This document shows positions 1 to 12,041 of a stretch of 64,000 nt of DNA, one piece after another. The DNA is taken from the NCBI RefSeq assembly GCF_954871325.1, contig NC_088775.1, forward strand, positions 37,921,561-37,985,560, in the 5' to 3' direction. The translations under genes and the position numbers were made by a program. The notes beneath the pieces were generated by a model. It had not been told where the DNA came from. It searched no databases and saw nothing but the letters and a program-made list of their open reading frames with translations. Each line of letters opens with the position of its first letter. The first letter of the stretch is position 1. Origin of the DNA: Gordionus sp. m RMFG-2023. Taxonomy: Eukaryota; Nematomorpha; Gordioida; Chordodea; Parachordodidae.

Positions 1-697
1 TGTTTTTCTTTCTGTTATTATTAGAATAATGTTGCATAATTGATCTCAAATCTTATTTATGATTCAAAAAAAATAAATATCCGATCTCAAATTGAGCTCG
101 ATTGCGGCATAAATTTTCTAATGACGAAAAGCCGATTCTCTCTATGAAGATTTTTTGGTTAATCTACAACCTAATATACTAATTCACATTAATCCTTGAG
201 GCTGTTTTATCTCTCGCAGCCCTTAAAATAAAAGTTAAACGTAAATCTTCAATAAGAATTTAATCAACTATTTCCTAACAATAAAGTTTTATTCTAATCT
301 TATTCACCGAATTTTTTAATTATTATATCTCAGCAACCTATTAGTTAAATATTAACTTTCGCAATTTATGTTTCTATTTTTTGTCAAAGTTATTTCTAGT
401 GATCACTTGATAATAATTCTAAAATCTAAAATATCATAGTCTTTATTAGTTTCAAAATTCCATTGGTTTTTAGTTTACCAGTAACTTCTAAATATAAAAT
501 TCCTAATTATCACCTTTAAATAACTAAACACAATTATCTCTATCTACTATGAATGTTACCTTTGTCTTTAATTTTAGATTTTATATCCTACATAAACATA
601 ATCTTAACAACATAATATTTCCTTTTCATCTTTATTTATATATTTTTCTTACGTTCTTCTGGAATTTTTTTTTTTTTGTATTAGAATACAGTTTGAC
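1..697. other. AT-rich stretch, nothing recognised
   Basis: Very AT-rich sequence without a convincing coding stretch, terminal repeat or tandem array. The one short open frame here (549-731, plus) is phenylalanine-rich low-complexity translation of T runs and is not supported as a gene. Confidence 0.6.
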
Positions 698-699
698 AC

Positions 700-807
700 C
701 TCTCCTTGTTGTCCCACCGGTCCCACACTGAAGGTTGTAAAGGGCCGGTCTCCTCCGCTCTTCGGCACCACTGTCACAACGACAAGATTGTCATTGTGCA
801 TCAAAAC
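700..807 (-). CDS. Candidate internal exon of an unrecognised host gene
   Basis: A 108-bp island markedly richer in G and C than its surroundings is open on the minus strand. It is preceded by an acceptor-like TATATTTAG at 808-816 and followed by a weak donor (GAG then GTGTCA). The 36 codons read VLMHNDNLVVVTVVPKSG, then a stretch containing RPFTTFSVGP and ending GQQGE. The length is a multiple of three, so both junctions would be in the same phase. No family is recognised and no neighbouring exon was found; transposons lie close on the right. It could be a host exon stranded among transposons, an exon of an unrecognised element, or chance. The evidence is composition, the open frame and one good splice site. 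Confidence 0.3.
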
Positions 808-812
808 CTAAA

Positions 813-1737
813 TATAAAAATAGAAAACAAATATATATATATAAAAGGAAATTAATAATAATTAGGAATTACGAAATCATAAAATCAACTTTAATTCTTT
901 ATTCAAAATTATAATAGTAAACATCATAAAAAAATAAAATAAAATAAAATTAAAAAATTAAAAGTAAATTTTAGTTAAAATAATAATCCCCTTTTCGCAT
1001 CATAATTTCTCCATTATATATCCTTTTTCTTTAATCAACATTTACATAGTCTCCCTAGCGAAGAATAACAAGTTCTACATCCTACTTGTTAAAACTGTTA
1101 AAGTATGAAAAAATCTACAAATCTCACACGTTTTTTTCTCATTTACATAGACGGGGATATTTTAATAAAACATTATTTTTTGTTTACGATTTGCATAATT
1201 CATTTTTTTTAAAGTAAAACTGCAACAATAACTATGACCAATAGTCAAACCTTCTAATATTTAATATTATATTGTTCTAACTGACAAGAAAATTATTCTT
1301 TACCTTTCATAAAATAATTTAAAATGATAAATACAGGAAAAAAATACTTAATCCTTTATAGCATGGAGGGGTGAGGGGCTATACCTCTAGTTGTATAAAA
1401 ATATATTATTACCTATTTTTTTTTGTATAAATTTTAGCTTAATATTTGTAGGTAAAGTGTATATCTGCAAAATAATTTTTAATTTTGTTTGATTAGACCC
1501 CACCTAATTATGCCTATTATGTGGGTTTTCCACCTGATATTAAGATTTAAGCAATCATTTTTTTTTAATAAATTGGTTGATTGACTAATACTTGTATAAA
1601 TAAATAATATATTATTTACATGATAGGTTACAAATATACTTTTATGCACAAATACAATTAGTTGACTAGATAATACTTTTTATTTAAATATAAAAAATTC
1701 CTCAGGCATATATATTTATAAATGATTTGATAATATA
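813..1737. other. AT-rich stretch, nothing recognised
   Basis: No gene or clear repeat is visible between the exon-like island and the MULE-OTU gene. The missing terminal repeat of that transposon would be expected somewhere here, but no inverted match to the sequence beyond 5.4 kb could be picked out by eye. Confidence 0.5.
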
Positions 1738-2334
1738 TTATTTACAGGATAAAACTATACTATAATGATAATTTAAATTTCTTATATAGATATAACCAAT
1801 AAATTTATTTATTTCAGGAATAATAAATAATGGATGAAATAAAAGCCATTTGTCATTATAAAAAACGAAGATGTTTGTTTGAAGCAATGTAGCTGCACAG
1901 GAAATCTCAATATCTGTGGCCCACGTGCCATTGCAACCCATTTTGTTTTTCACAATGTAATCCATTGTGTTATCCCCTATGAATCCGCTAAATAAATTTA
2001 TATGTTTTTCTTGAACCATAAAGGATATCATAACACTCCTGATTATTTGATGATATTGCTCATCATTACTGATTTCCTTGCTAAGACATCTAAAATAATA
2101 TTTAGAATTATAAGTTGTTATTAATAAAATACCTGAAAAAACAGTTTCCATCACCTATAATTGGATCAACCTTATCAGGATCCCCCAAGCTTAATGATTT
2201 CTGATTTTGAGTATTTTGCGACACAATCAAAGTCATGCCTAACTTATCAGAATGATATTTTTTCCATTCTGATGTTGTAGGCTGGAAAACAAATGGAATC
2301 TTGAGAGGTTGATAATTATGAACAAGTTTATTCA
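1738..2334 (-). CDS. OTU-type cysteine protease exons of the MULE gene
   Basis: Two exons (2334-2133 and 2089-1738) encode an OTU domain. The catalytic loop IIGDGNCFFR spans the intron, so joining the exons gives GDGNCFFRCLSKE with the Asp and the nucleophilic Cys. Downstream come WATDIEISCAATLL and an IFVFYNDKW strand, and near the C-terminus NYHYSIVL supplies the likely catalytic His. The 43-nt intron between them is bounded by CAG/GTATTTT and TTTTAG. The long 765-nt intron upstream (3099-2335) holds 137-bp tandem repeats. All three expected catalytic positions are present, so the protease itself looks undamaged. Known OTU enzymes cleave ubiquitin chains; the substrate here is not known. 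Confidence 0.8.
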
Positions 2335-5300
2335 CTAAAATAAATTATATATTTTAAACTAAAAAATGGAATACGTGTATTTCACCTCTGTTGCTTATTA
2401 GAATAATATGGACCTTTTTTAATAAATAAAATGTATAGTAACTAGTGTATATTACAACCTACAAAAAGCAAATTTTAAAGTTAGGGGTTCAGTGCTTGTA
2501 CCTTTTGTCATATCCAGTCCCATATTGTTTGGTATATTATTACCTAAAATATAAAATTTACTTATATAAATGTAATTTTGTTACTTGAGGACAACAAAAT
2601 CGGGCCTGACATAGCATTTTTAGCAAGAGTATTGCAAGGTTGTGACTTGAACCCCATTTTATTTGGTATTATATTATTACCTTAAATATAAAATTTACTT
2701 ATATAAATGTAATTTTGTTACTTGAGGACAACAAAATCGGGCCTGACATAGCATTTTTAGCAAGAGTATTGCAAGGTTGTGACTTGAACCCCATTTTATT
2801 TGGTATTATATTATTACCTTAAATATAAAATTTACTTATATAAATGTAATTTTGTTACTTGAGGACAACAAAATTGGGCCTGACATAGCATTTTTAGCAA
2901 GAGTATTGCAAGGTTGTGACTTGAACCCCATTTTATTTGGTATTATATTATTACCTTAAATATAAAATATACTTAAATAAATGTAATTTTGTTACTTGAG
3001 GACAACATCGTGCTGGAGATAGCATTTTTAATAAGAGGATTATTGTTGAGATTTGTCTAGATTTATTAAATTATTTTATATAAGATGTAATTTTGTCACT
3101 TGCTGAAAACTTCCTCTGTTTCCTCGAAAGGCCAATCACTGATAAGTCGGATTGCCTATACCTACCTCTTTTTTCCATTTTGAGAGGCATTTTCATACTT
3201 TTTAGCCTCTTCAAAGTTTTGTCATTATCTTTGATTTTAGTCTCAGTCATAATTGTAGTTTTTATGACTGGAATCATTACATTTGTATCTATATTTAATA
3301 TTAAAAAATTATTTTACAAAAAATAACAATACCTTGTTGACTGTTAATAAATTTGGGCATAACTATTGGATTTAGAAAAATCATTTGATCCACTTCCAAA
3401 ACATCAAAATATTTTCCTCCTTGGACAATATCTTCAAGTTTTTTTAATTTTTCAAGAAATATATCAAAGATTTCTTGAGGAAGGTGTGACATTAACCCTG
3501 AAAAGGGAAGCAATATTCTTTGTACCTTTTTAAATTTATCATTGATAGATAAATTTTTTGTTAAAGGAATAGTATCATGTTTTGAGATATTTCGGTATGA
3601 TTGTGATGTGTTTACTGGTGGCATTAATAATGTGTCTTGCGTATATTTTTTACTCCATTTCTCACCAAAAAGATGACTAAGATAAATGTCGAATTTTGAT
3701 GTAGCATGAAGTGCTAATATATGGCGACAAGGAAGCTTGATACATTTCAAAAATTCATATGTACAAGAATCCAATGTTACCTTAAATTTAACACCTTTTT
3801 CGCAGATGAATCCTTGGTTTAAAATAGTATCCATATTGAATATTTGAATTTGATTATGTAGCAAAATTTCGTTTAAAACAATCTTGAAAGCATATGGGGT
3901 TAAAAGAGTGGAGTATGCATGCTCCGGGGTATATGATGCGTATGTTACAATCTGTTGCCTCTCTACACTCATTATATTTCTAAATTGCCTTTCATATGCT
4001 TGGGAACCAACCACTGTTGATAAATCTGAAAAAAGGTCGTTTAATGGTGAATATTTGTTAACGACTCTTTTTATCTTTTGATTTAATGATTCAAGCCGGT
4101 TATTGGTTAGATTGAGGAGATGTGGTGACTCATTTCTCCAGTATATCACCCATTCTTTCCGGATATGGTGCCAATTAATATTAAAATATAATGACACTAG
4201 AGGCATGTCTAATTCAATAAGTTTTGAATATAGATCATTGTATATATCCTCTGTCTTGCTATAGACCATTTTTTGTAATATATCCAGTACTATCTTAATC
4301 TCAGATGAGGTGATATTTCTTTTATCCACTGTAATTTCTCTCTTAAATATTCTAAGAGCATGAAATATAGAGATATGTATGCTCACCCCAGGAAAACTAT
4401 CATAAAAGGCATGTCTATCTGCCATATCTTTATCTGCAACAATAACCTCTAGATCTTCCAAGTTATTATTATGGAATTTCATATAATCACACATCGTTTT
4501 GACACACTTATAGCTCTCACTTTGTACAAGCCAAAGTGATACGATTTGTGACTCACCATTACCATCAACAACCAAAGTGATGAATAAAGGCATTCCATAA
4601 TTATTTAATTTGTAGGTAGCATCTACAAACATAACTTCAGGAAATCTTTTTAGATTTTGTTGCATTATCCTGTCCTGAAAGAAAATACCTAGCAATACAT
4701 CATTTTCTTCAGCAACCTCAACAATGGCTCCTTTATCTCTTTTTAATAGTTCAAAAATACTTGCTAAATCATTGGTCTTGGTTTTATTAATTTTTGTCTG
4801 GACATTATGTATATCTTTAAGTGTCATTTTTTTACCCATTTTCAGAAGAGATTCCTGAATTTTTAGCTTGTTTGCCTTTAGTTTTAACGAATTTTTGACT
4901 ATTTGCCTTTCTTCCACAGAAAGCATTCTTTGTTTAGGTAAGGATTGGAAAGTAATACTATCTATTTATATGAGTTATATTAATTTATTATAATGTATAA
5001 TTATACTTAAATCATGATTACAGTGCTCATCAACTATGGTCACAATTTCTAAGTAATGTCCAGTGTCCTTATGTTTAAGGTATAATGTAAATTTAAAGGA
5101 ACACTTCTTGCGAAATGTTTAGGAATTTTTGATATCCTTGGAGTTGCTTTTTTGAATTGTGCCACCATATTTGCAAGAATAATAAACTTTTCGATATTTA
5201 AAAAGATTTATAACGTCTACAGGATATGGTGCTTTTAGTAGATAGGACCTTGCTATATAGACATTTACAAAATTAGAATTCTCAAATTCTTCAATAGTCC

Positions 5301-5346
5301 TAGATAATGAAGCATATGAAGAAAATATCGCTCCAAGATGTAGCAT
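1738..5346 (-). CDS. MULE transposase fused to an OTU-type cysteine protease (spliced)
   Basis: A single minus-strand gene can be traced through five exons: 5346-5007, 4961-3333, 3288-3100, 2334-2133 and 2089-1738. All introns are GT-AG; three are only 43-45 nt and the fourth is 765 nt. The exons total 2712 nt, exactly 904 codons including the stop, and every junction keeps phase. In order: an N-terminal FAR1/FLYWCH-like DNA-binding region (VYYSCKYGG, then KHKDTGHYLEI), a MULE DDE transposase, a SWIM-type zinc finger, a basic linker (KRGRYRQSDLSVIGL) and an OTU domain. The transposase would cut and paste the element in the nucleus. The protease presumably acts on ubiquitin or a ubiquitin-like protein; its role in transposition is unknown. 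One in-frame TAA (5118-5116) interrupts the first exon, so this copy is probably slightly damaged. The start at 5346 follows an acceptor-like TTTATAG, so a further 5' exon may exist. Confidence 0.8.
2517..3062. repeat. 137-bp tandem repeats in an intron of the MULE-OTU gene
   Basis: The phrase GGACAACAAAATCGGGCC begins near 2592, 2729 and 2866, a period of about 137 bp, with a fourth diverged partial copy near 3000. Each unit contains a near-copy of the exon 3 donor junction: on the minus strand CTCAAGTAACAAAATTAC resembles GCAAGTGACAAAATTAC at the true exon end. The array thus seems to have grown from the exon-intron border. Confidence 0.8.
3333..4961 (-). CDS. Main exon: MULE catalytic domain and SWIM zinc finger
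   Basis: This exon carries the MULE core. MFVDATYKLNN holds the first catalytic Asp. The stretch VIVADKDMADRHAFYDSFPG followed by HISIFHALRIFKREI matches the second Asp region of MULE transposases. NRLESLNQKIKRVV supplies the likely catalytic Glu. Nearer the end, CTYEFLKCIKLPCRHILAL is a SWIM-type zinc finger, usual downstream of MULE catalytic domains. The exon opens after a 45-nt intron with the conserved-looking LPKQRMLSVEERQ and is open throughout. It ends at CAAG/GTATTG, where a 44-nt intron leads in phase to the basic linker exon. An in-exon ATG lies at 4926, but the joined upstream exon argues that translation starts earlier. Confidence 0.85.
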
Positions 5347-5349
5347 CTA

Positions 5350-6230
5350 TAAATATGTTTTGAATATTTAATTAAACCACACCTTATTATATATATTATA
5401 TATCATTACATGAGAACTAAGCAGAGGTATACCCTAAAATAATAAGACAAGAATTTAACAATTCCTTGAGAACTCTAAAAATTTAAAAACATCTTAATAC
5501 CACATATTGGTGTCAACAGACTTTATACAATGTTAAATTAATAGTTCATTGCATAACTTACTATAGAATTAAAGTTTCTCATCATGAAGTAAGATATTTG
5601 TGTAATATATAATATAATCTATTTACTATTAACTAAAGAAATTAGCTTATAAAATAGATAACATTTAAATTCAAATGAAAAAGTATTTCGAATAAAATAT
5701 CTGCATTTCATGTTTAATTATTGGATTTAAAAAAAATTGTTTACCTTTGTACTTTCTGTTTCTGTGTATTCCATATCAGTAAATTTATAGCAGAGAAGTA
5801 TATTCAAAATTTTGCTCTAACCAGTGAACACCTATTATTTAAATTTAATATATAATAAATATAAGCATGTACTTTAAGAATCTGTATATGATAAATAAAA
5901 ACAATATTGCTGCTTAGTTAATTATTTAAAAATGGTAACTAGCATATAAAACAGACTAAATTAAATTAAAATTTAGAGTACCATAAAATATCTGATGTCA
6001 TATATAAATTAGGTTTTAAAAAAATTGTTTACCATTATCTCTTATGATGTACCTCCTATATCAGTAAATTTATAGCAGAGAAGTAGAATCAAAATTTTGC
6101 TCTAACCAGTGAACACCTATTATTTAAATTTAATACATAAAAAAATATAAGCATTACTTTAGGAATCTCTATCTGATAAATTAAAACAATATTGCTAATT
6201 GGTTAATTATTGAAATATAAACTAATGTAT
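5350..6230. repeat. Direct duplication of ~285 bp upstream of the MULE-OTU gene
   Basis: Two adjacent, diverged copies (about 5640-5936 and 5937-6230) share CAGTAAATTTATAGCAGAG and ACCAGTGAACACCTATTA, spaced about 285 bp apart. No coding signal is seen. This lies just upstream of the transposase gene and may be part of its promoter or element end. Confidence 0.65.
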
Positions 6231-6280
6231 AATTCAGTAACTTTAAAAATAAAATCCAATTTTTTTATAAAATGGATGAT

Positions 6281-6430
6281 TTTAAATATCGCGGGTACAA
6301 GGAAATAAAAATATTAAATGAATGTGCGATATTTAGTTTTTTCACAAAATATCGCTGGTGTTTTCACTAAATATCACAGGTGTTATGTTTAGTTTTTTCA
6401 CTAAATATCACAGGTGTTATATGCAGTCAT
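6281..6430. repeat. Short repeats of ACTAAATATC with inverted partner GATATTTAGT
   Basis: Within 150 bp there are several copies of ACTAAATATCACAGGTGTT or close variants, plus the inverse GATATTTAGT. The block lies upstream of the MULE-OTU gene and may be its subterminal motif array; no terminal repeat could be identified to prove this. Confidence 0.5.
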
Positions 6431-6863
6431 GGCCGATATATACTGTTTAAAGTCTTCCAGATACAACTGTAAAATGTTAATTTAAGATTTAATTTAGTTT
6501 TTTAAAAAAGGGAGCCATTATCATTTTACAGATAATTAATTGTATCTCCTGAAGTTTAAATATCTACAGATATCCAATTGAATATCGTGATTGCTTAAAT
6601 TTAATTTATTACTAAAAAATCACGATTGGTTAAATTTAAATGATTACTTTAAAATATAGAAGTTTAATCATTTATCGATTATATTGAACCTATATTATCT
6701 AAAAATCCTCGACTATAATCTTTGTCAGATCACGTAACATTGTATATGTAAAATATTTAACATGTAAGGATGAATATATTATATTTTATATTATAATATT
6801 TTAAATTCCAAAATTTCGATGAATTTAAACAAAATGCTCAAAAAGACACATTATCATGCAAAC
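6431..6863. other. AT-rich spacer, nothing recognised
   Basis: AT-rich sequence between the MULE-associated repeats and the outer hAT-like copy. No gene or clear repeat is visible. Confidence 0.5.
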
Positions 6864-7529
6864 CATTGGCGTATCTAGTATTTTTTTTAAGGGGGAAGGG
6901 GAGGATCAAATAATTAAATTTCCTCCCAGGCCCACATTTGGCAGGCCTTCGCTCCACTTCGACTTTCAGCCGGGTTTCCTTGGACTTCATAAGTCATCTA
7001 GAAGTAATTTTAATAATGGTGGGATGATATATAGGGGGCCGGGCTCGTCTACGTAATTTCGTTATAATATATGTTAAATAATAAGGGTTGAAATATATTT
7101 TAATAAATTTCGGTTGGTATTTAGCGAATTTGGTTGGTATTTAGAAAATTGTTATATGTTGACTTGGTTGTGAGTATCATTAACCAATAATAATGTATAA
7201 TTTTTAATAATATATTTAAATAAATATATGCCGTTAAAGAATTGAATGCAAATTGTTACTTATATTTATTATCAAAAGCATTTATTAGTAACATTTATTA
7301 AAATATTAGCTGTAATGTATTCTATAACTGTCTAATACCTAATATTTTATATAGGGGCGTCGCTAGCTTTTACAATCTCAGGAGGCTCAACTAAAAAAAA
7401 AATTATGGGGGCCTTCGCCCTTCATACCCCTCATTTACAGGGCTTCGGCCCGCTTATTGCCCGGCATTCGGCCGGGTTTTTTATTTATATATTATACTTT
7501 TTAAAAATTTGCTAACTCTGAATAATTAT

Positions 7530-8217
7530 TATGAATTCTATATTTTAAATTATGCATACAAAATAAATTAGCATATAAATTATTAAAACAATAAGTCATT
7601 TCTAAAAATATTATTTTTTAATACAAAATCTATTTATTAAAATATAAAATATTTTCGATTGCTGGATATGCGTCTAAAGAATTACAAGTGATAAAAAAGG
7701 TAATTCATATATATGCCTCAATTGATAATGGTTTTTAATATTATAAAATTAGCAACTTACATTGACAAAAGGTCAAGAAACTAAAATAACTGATACCATT
7801 TTTAGACAATGTTTTATAGAATGGACTAATAAGGAAAAATTATTAGGCCTAACCAAATCAACAATTTTTGAAGAAGAGGATATAAACAACCAATCCAAAT
7901 CATAAAACTATATGGTGGTTAGAGCTTCCTCTTAAATGACATGATGGAAGCTAGATAAGTAATTGAGAAAAAAATTGTAAGATATTAAATTTCTAAAAGA
8001 TTATATTCCATTTTTAATGATATATAAACAACTACACAGTTGACCATTATTGCTTATAAAATAGGCTATCATATCCTCTCAGCAGCTGTAATATAATCTT
8101 AAATTACATAGCCACATAAATAATAGATGCTGGTTAATTTGCAGTCATAGCCACGACATTTACTATATTATCTTATATCAGAATTTATTATGCTAGATAA
8201 ATTGATAAAACAAAAAC
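7530..8217. other. AT-rich interior of the inner hAT-like element
   Basis: The stretch holds one plus-strand reading around 7750-7905 (…ITDTIFRQCFIEWTNKEK…) that looks faintly protein-like but matches no family I recognise and is closed on both sides. Otherwise nothing is seen. Confidence 0.4.
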
Positions 8218-10692
8218 AGGTCCGTGAAGTTGTAAAAACGATGTAAGGATCAATTAACAAAACCTATGCCATTATTTAGAGTCTTAATTGATCCTAATTG
8301 ATCTTCAAACCAGACATCAGCAGAATTAAAGGTTTTTGAGTTATAAGCAAAATAATGAAAGTGCGAAGATTTGCAGCTGTAAGAATGATTTGAGGATCAA
8401 TTACCGAAACTTTTATCATTGTATAGCCCGTTAATTGATCCTAATTGATCTTCTATCCGGAAAGCAGCAGAATGAACCGTTACTGAGTTATGAGCAAAAT
8501 AAGAAAGTGTTGGCACTAGGCTAAAACCGAAAATATAAAAGATCACGATCTGAAACTTGGCAATTATTTAAGATTTAATTTGTGCGTTAATAATATCCAA
8601 ACCGGATATCGATATCACTAACCGCAATTGAGTTATGACCTGTTTTTATAGCGTGAAGTTGTAAGAATTTTTTTAAAAAGTGAGGATCAATTACCAAAAT
8701 ATATGCCAAAGTGTGGTGCGTTAATTGATCCTCCAGAATCTTTAAACCGCATATCAACAGAATTGAACCGCTCGTGAGTTATAAGCAAAATAGAAAGGTT
8801 TTGGCACCTTGCCAAAATTAAAAATTTAAGCAATCATTTTTTTAGTTATAGCCAATATTTAGTACCTTAATTGATCCTCCATATTCTTTAAACGGAATGT
8901 CAAAAAAATTAAAGGCTATTGAGTTATAAGCAAAATAATGAAAGTGCGAAGATTTGCAGCTGTAAGAATGATTTGAGGATCAATTACCGAAACTTATATC
9001 ATTGTATAGCCCGTTAATTGATCCTAATTGATCTTCTATCCGGAAAGCAGCAGAATAAACCGTTACTGAGTTATGAGCAAATTAAGAAAGTGCTGGCACT
9101 TAGCCAAAACCGAAAATATAAAAGATCACGATCTGAAATTTGGCAATTATTTAGGCTTTAATTTGTGCGTTAATAATTTCCAAACCGGATATCGATATCA
9201 CTAACCGCAACCGAGTTATGACCTGTTTTTAAAGCGTGAAGTTGTAAGAATTTTTTTAAAAAGTGAGGATCAATTACCAAAAACTATACCAAATTGTGGT
9301 GCGTTAATTGATCCTCCAGAATCTTTAAACCGCATATCAACAGAATGAACCGTTCGTGAGTTATAAGCAAAACAAAAAAGTATTGGCACTTTGCCAAAAC
9401 TGCTAAAACCGAAAATAAAAAAGATCATGTTTTGAAACTTGGCAATTATGTAGTATTCAATACGTACATTAACAATCACCAAACCGGATATCGATATCAC
9501 TAACAAATACCGAGTTATAACGGTTTTAAAAATGTTAAGTTGGCGGAAATATTTAAGCTGTAAGAACGATTTGAGGATCAATTACCGAAACTTATACCAT
9601 TGTATAGCCCGTTAATTGATCCTAATTGATCTTCTATCCGGAAAGCAGCAGAATGAACCGTTACTGAGTTATGAGCAAATTAAGAAAGTGCTGGCACTTA
9701 GCCAAAACCGAAAATATAAAAGATCACGATCTGAAATTTGGCAATTATTTAGGCTTTAATTTGTGCGTTAATAATTTCCAAACCGGATATCGATATCACT
9801 AACCGCAACCGAGTTATGACCTGTTTTTAAAGCGTGAAGTTGTAAGAATTTTTTTAAAAAGTGAGGATTAATTACCAAAACTATACCAAATTGTGGTGCG
9901 TTAATTGATCCTCCAGAATCTTTAAACCGCATATCAACAGAATGAACCGTTCGTGAGTTATAAGCAAAACAAAAAAGTATTGGCACTTTGCCAAAACTGC
10001 CAAAACCGAAAATAAAAAAGATCATGTTTTGAAACTTGGCAATTATGTAGTATTCAATACGTACATTAACAATCACCAAACCGAATATCGATATCACTAA
10101 CAAATACCGAGTTATAACCGTTTTAAAAACGTTAAGTTGGCGGAAATATTTAAGCTGTAAGAACGATTTGAGGTACAATTACCGAAACTTATACCATTGT
10201 ATAGCCCGTTAATTGATCCTAATTGATCTTCTATTTGGAAAGCAGCAGAATGAACCGTTACTGAGTTATGAGCAAATTAAGAAAGTGCTGGCACTTAGCC
10301 AAAACCGAAAATATAAAAGATCACGATCTGAAATTTGGCAATTATTTAGGCTTTAATTTGTGCGTTAATAATTTCCAAACCGGATATCGATATCACTAAC
10401 CGCAACCGAGTTATGACCTGTTTTTAAAGCGTGAAGTTGTAAGAATTTTTTTAAAAAGTGAGGATCAATTACCAAAAACTATACCAAATTGTGGTGCGTT
10501 AATTGATCCTCCAGAATCTTTAAACCGCATATCAACGGAATGAACCGTTCGTGAGTTATAAGCAAAATAGAAAGGTTTTGGCACCTTGCCAAAATTAAAA
10601 ATTTGAGCAATCATTTTTTTAGTTATAGCTAATATTTAGTACCTTAATTGATCCTCCGTATTCTTCAAATGGAATGTCAAAAAAATTAAAGG
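8218..10692. repeat. Left arm: about four ~590-bp repeats
   Basis: The phrase GATCACGATCTGAAA recurs near 8543, 9125, 9723 and 10320, spaced 580-600 bp. Each unit holds about three related subunits, each with GAGGATCAATTA at one side and TTAATTGATCC at the other, so the array is dense in an inverted GGATCAATTA/TAATTGATCC motif. Open frames seen here (for example 9270-9581 and 9768-10178, minus) are only translations of the repeat. Confidence 0.85.
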
Positions 10693-11483
10693 AAAGTGAG
10701 TTTATCAACAATAAATATTTCAAGGTCAAATTTCGACCTGACAAATTATGGATATTCATTTTTTAGTTCTCCGTTGATATCAAGAAGTTTAATAGCCGAA
10801 ATTAAAATGTAAAAGTTAATAACAAAATTAATAAAAACAAATTACGGTACACTAAAACAAAATCTAGTGCAGCGACAGACATTCTATTAATTTTGGCATT
10901 ATTTAATCATTGTAAATTTTTTTATGAGCTTACTAAATGTTTCAAGGTCAAATTTATTCCACTGAAATTATATATGCACTGTCCTATTAAATTTTATCGT
11001 TTAAAAGGCCAATGATAAAGCTCTAAAGCCTATTATATTATTCTTATAAAAGTATATTCCTATTTTATTGATAGATCTTAATTATATTAAAAAATATTAG
11101 AAGAATGTAAGTAAACTTGAATAAGTAGCTATCTAGAAAAATTATGTATTATTTAATTTAGCCAAGTATATCGGCCTTTATGGCTTTTGTACTTGTCGTT
11201 ATATTTTAATCTAAGTCGAAGATTTTTTATGTAATATAATAGTGAAGGAATGGTGAATAATATTATGTACGAATAGTAATATATATTTGTTATAATCACG
11301 ATATATATTTATTATAAGCGTGGGGGCGTTGTGTTCTAATTAATGTTGTTTAAATTTTTCGGCTTGAGTACCCTTGGATATTTTATAGGAGATATGTGGA
11401 ATTGATTGAGATTTCATCCAATCGTCAGGTTGTTGTTGTAGGTACGGGAAGGCCCGAGATCAGGGAAAAGATCATAACGTTAT
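10693..11483. other. AT-rich interior of the foldback element
   Basis: No coding region. It contains the left member of a 27-bp inverted pair (11318-11344) described separately. Confidence 0.5.
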
Positions 11484-12041
11484 CTAATATCCCTGAGAAA
11501 GCTATATATAAAGATTATAAATTATTTTAACTATATAATACTTGGTTCTCAGTTATTCAATTCGATGTACAGATATTGTGTAATATCCCTGGTTATTCAA
11601 TTCGATTTACAGATATTGTGTAATATCCCTTAGAAAGCTATCTATAAAGATTATAAATTATTTTAACTATATAATACTTGGTTCTCAGTTATTCAATTCG
11701 ATGTACGGATATTGTGTGATATCCCTGGTTATTCAATTCGATTAACGGATATTGTGTAATATCCGTTAGAAAGCTATCTATAAAGATTATAAATTATTTT
11801 AACTATATAATACTTGGTTCTCAGTTATTTAATTCGATGTACGGATATTGTGTAATATCCGTTAGAAAGATATCTATAAAGATTATAAATTATTTTAACT
11901 ATATAATACTTGGTTCTCAGTTATTCAATTCGATGTACGGATATTGTGTAATATCCCTGGTTATTCAATTCGATTAACGGATATTGTGTAATATCCGTTA
12001 GAAAGCTATCTATAAAGATTATAAATTATTTTAACTATATA
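11484..12041. repeat. Minisatellite with alternating long and short units
   Basis: Repeats built on GGTTCTCAGTTATTCAATTC and GAAAGCTATCTATAAAGATT, starting near 11543, 11681, 11817 and 11913. Units are about 96 or 137 bp, the longer form carrying an extra copy of a ~41-bp piece (GGATATTGTGTAATATCC). That piece is itself near-palindromic. Confidence 0.8.

Noticed and set aside
549-731. Phenylalanine-rich 60-codon frame
   Set aside because: Low-complexity T-rich DNA with no homology; its right end overlaps the antisense of the better exon candidate.
3093-3326. Plus-strand open frame antisense to the MULE-OTU gene
   Set aside because: It overlaps the basic linker exon, is hydrophobic only because it is the complement of a lysine-rich stretch, and has no other support.
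9270-10178. Near-identical open frames of 103-136 codons, also at 18744-19055
   Set aside because: They recur with the ~590-bp repeat in both arms of the foldback element and encode no known fold; shadows of a non-coding repeat.
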